Shown here one piece after another: positions 63,575 to 64,000 of a stretch of 64,000 bases of DNA (position 1 is the first letter of the stretch; each line of letters starts with the position of its first letter). The stretch comes from Pedobacter sp. KBW06. Its GTDB lineage: Bacteria > Bacteroidota > Bacteroidia > Sphingobacteriales > Sphingobacteriaceae. The stretch covers positions 953,080-1,017,079 of the forward strand of contig NZ_QAJL01000001.1 of NCBI RefSeq assembly GCF_003852525.1, read 5' to 3'. A model generated the notes under the pieces. The model did not search any database and was not told where the DNA came from. It was given only the letters and a program-made list of their open reading frames with translations. The position numbers and the translations under genes are program-made.

Positions 63575-63700
63575 GTAACCCAATGATAGCCAAAAAAAAT
63601 TTACTTTTTTCTCATCCACCATTTAATACAGTATTAACGTCAACAGTAACCCAAAACATCAATAAAAATATTTTTATTTTTTTTCAAATAGATGGGTTAC
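63575..63700. promoter_or_regulatory. Repeated GTAACCCA motifs upstream of the sigma-factor operon
   Basis: GTAACCCA at 63575-63582 and 63646-63653, and its inverse TGGGTTAC at 63693-63700, lie in the 207-base divergent region between the sigma-factor gene and a small lipoprotein gene. Shared motifs like this may be operator or sigma-recognition sites. The last copy sits about 60 bases before the lipoprotein start. Confidence 0.45.
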
Positions 63701-63759
63701 CTTTTAACCTTTGCCGTATTAATCAGCAAAATTAATTAATTATTTAAAATAGAATTAGA

Positions 63760-63972
63760 ATGAAAAACGCATTTAAATTTGGCTTTGTAGCTTTAGCAAT
63801 CTCTTTATCAGTAGCAGCTTGTTCATCAGAAAAAAAAGGTGAATCAACTGATACTACTTTAACTGATTCAGGTGCAGTTGTTACTACTGTTGATACTAAC
63901 GTTGTTGATTCAACTGTAAAAGACACTACTGTTAAAACTACTACAGTTGCTGTTGACACTGTAAAAAAATAA
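63760..63972 (+). CDS. Small Thr/Val/Asp-rich lipoprotein
   Basis: 70 residues with a lipobox (LAISLSVAACSSE, Cys21). The mature 50 residues are a low-complexity repeat of Thr, Val, Asp and Ser (VVTTVDTNVVDSTVKDTTVK). The reverse-strand frame over the same bases is a mirror shadow. Divergent from the sigma-factor gene and likely under the same control. Function unknown. Confidence 0.7.
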   Translation: MKNAFKFGFVALAISLSVAACSSEKKGESTDTTLTDSGAVVTTVDTNVVDSTVKDTTVKTTTVAVDTVKK

Positions 63973-64000
63973 GCTGAATAATCTTATAACAAAAAAGGCG

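Noticed and set aside
63744..63959. 71-codon reverse frame opposite the small lipoprotein
   Set aside because: Mirror of a Thr/Val repeat; the forward frame has the lipobox and start context.

Overview
The window looks like a chromosome segment of a Bacteroidota member of the Sphingobacteriaceae, most probably Pedobacter-like. The reasons are a SusC/SusD pair with a TlpA-type redoxin, Bacteroidota-style mobilisation genes, the short form of ProRS, DUF4296, DUF2723 and DUF6520 proteins, few Shine-Dalgarno sequences, and several TAnnTTTG-like -7 boxes. The assignment comes from family recognition, not from a marker-gene comparison.

Bases 1 to about 22,384 are an integrated mobile element, AT-rich and accessory in content. 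It ends next to two tandem tRNA-Pro(UGG) genes, with a tyrosine recombinase beside the tRNA 3' end. From left to right it holds an unrecognised truncated gene; a cyclic-nucleotide-binding-type regulator; a redox pair (MauE/DoxX-like membrane protein and a small DUF6520 exported protein); a convergent SusC-SusD-TlpA transport operon; two small overlapping sigma-factor-like genes between two structured noncoding elements; an HTH protein and a TetR regulator; a mobilisation block (coupling protein broken by a 13-bp insertion in its Walker A motif, relaxase, accessory DNA-binding protein, palindrome-rich oriT candidate, excisionase-like HTH gene coupled to a 59-codon basic ORF); and a cargo block of phosphatase, Ser/Thr kinase, CxxC/CxxC zinc-type protein and HEPN-motif protein beside the integrase. 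The left end of the element is outside the window. No type IV secretion channel genes are seen, so it may be mobilisable only or continue leftwards.

From about 22,385 to the end the DNA looks like stable core chromosome: tRNA-Pro x2 and tRNA-Ser(GCU); a PgpH-like HD phosphohydrolase; an SPFH protein with an Arc-like partner; a thiolase; two tandem POT peptide transporters; a dolichol-phosphate-mannose-synthase-like glycosyltransferase; a C-S lyase-type PLP enzyme; ProRS; a Gly/Tyr-rich lipoprotein; an OMPP1/FadL porin; UbiD; Dps; a LysM/DPBB protein with uridine kinase; a two-subunit CoA transferase; a PQQ-type sugar dehydrogenase; MutS2; YggS with a GNAT enzyme; aspartate kinase; a THUMP-like methyltransferase; a very large DUF2723 membrane protein; a 1-Cys peroxiredoxin; and a sigma factor paired with a membrane-anchored trypsin-like protease. 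Strong bidirectional hairpin terminators separate many convergent pairs.

The most unusual material is in the element: the interrupted coupling-protein P-loop, the three palindromic or structured noncoding regions, and the kinase/phosphatase + zinc-protein + HEPN cargo, which is a plausible but unproven defence or toxin locus.
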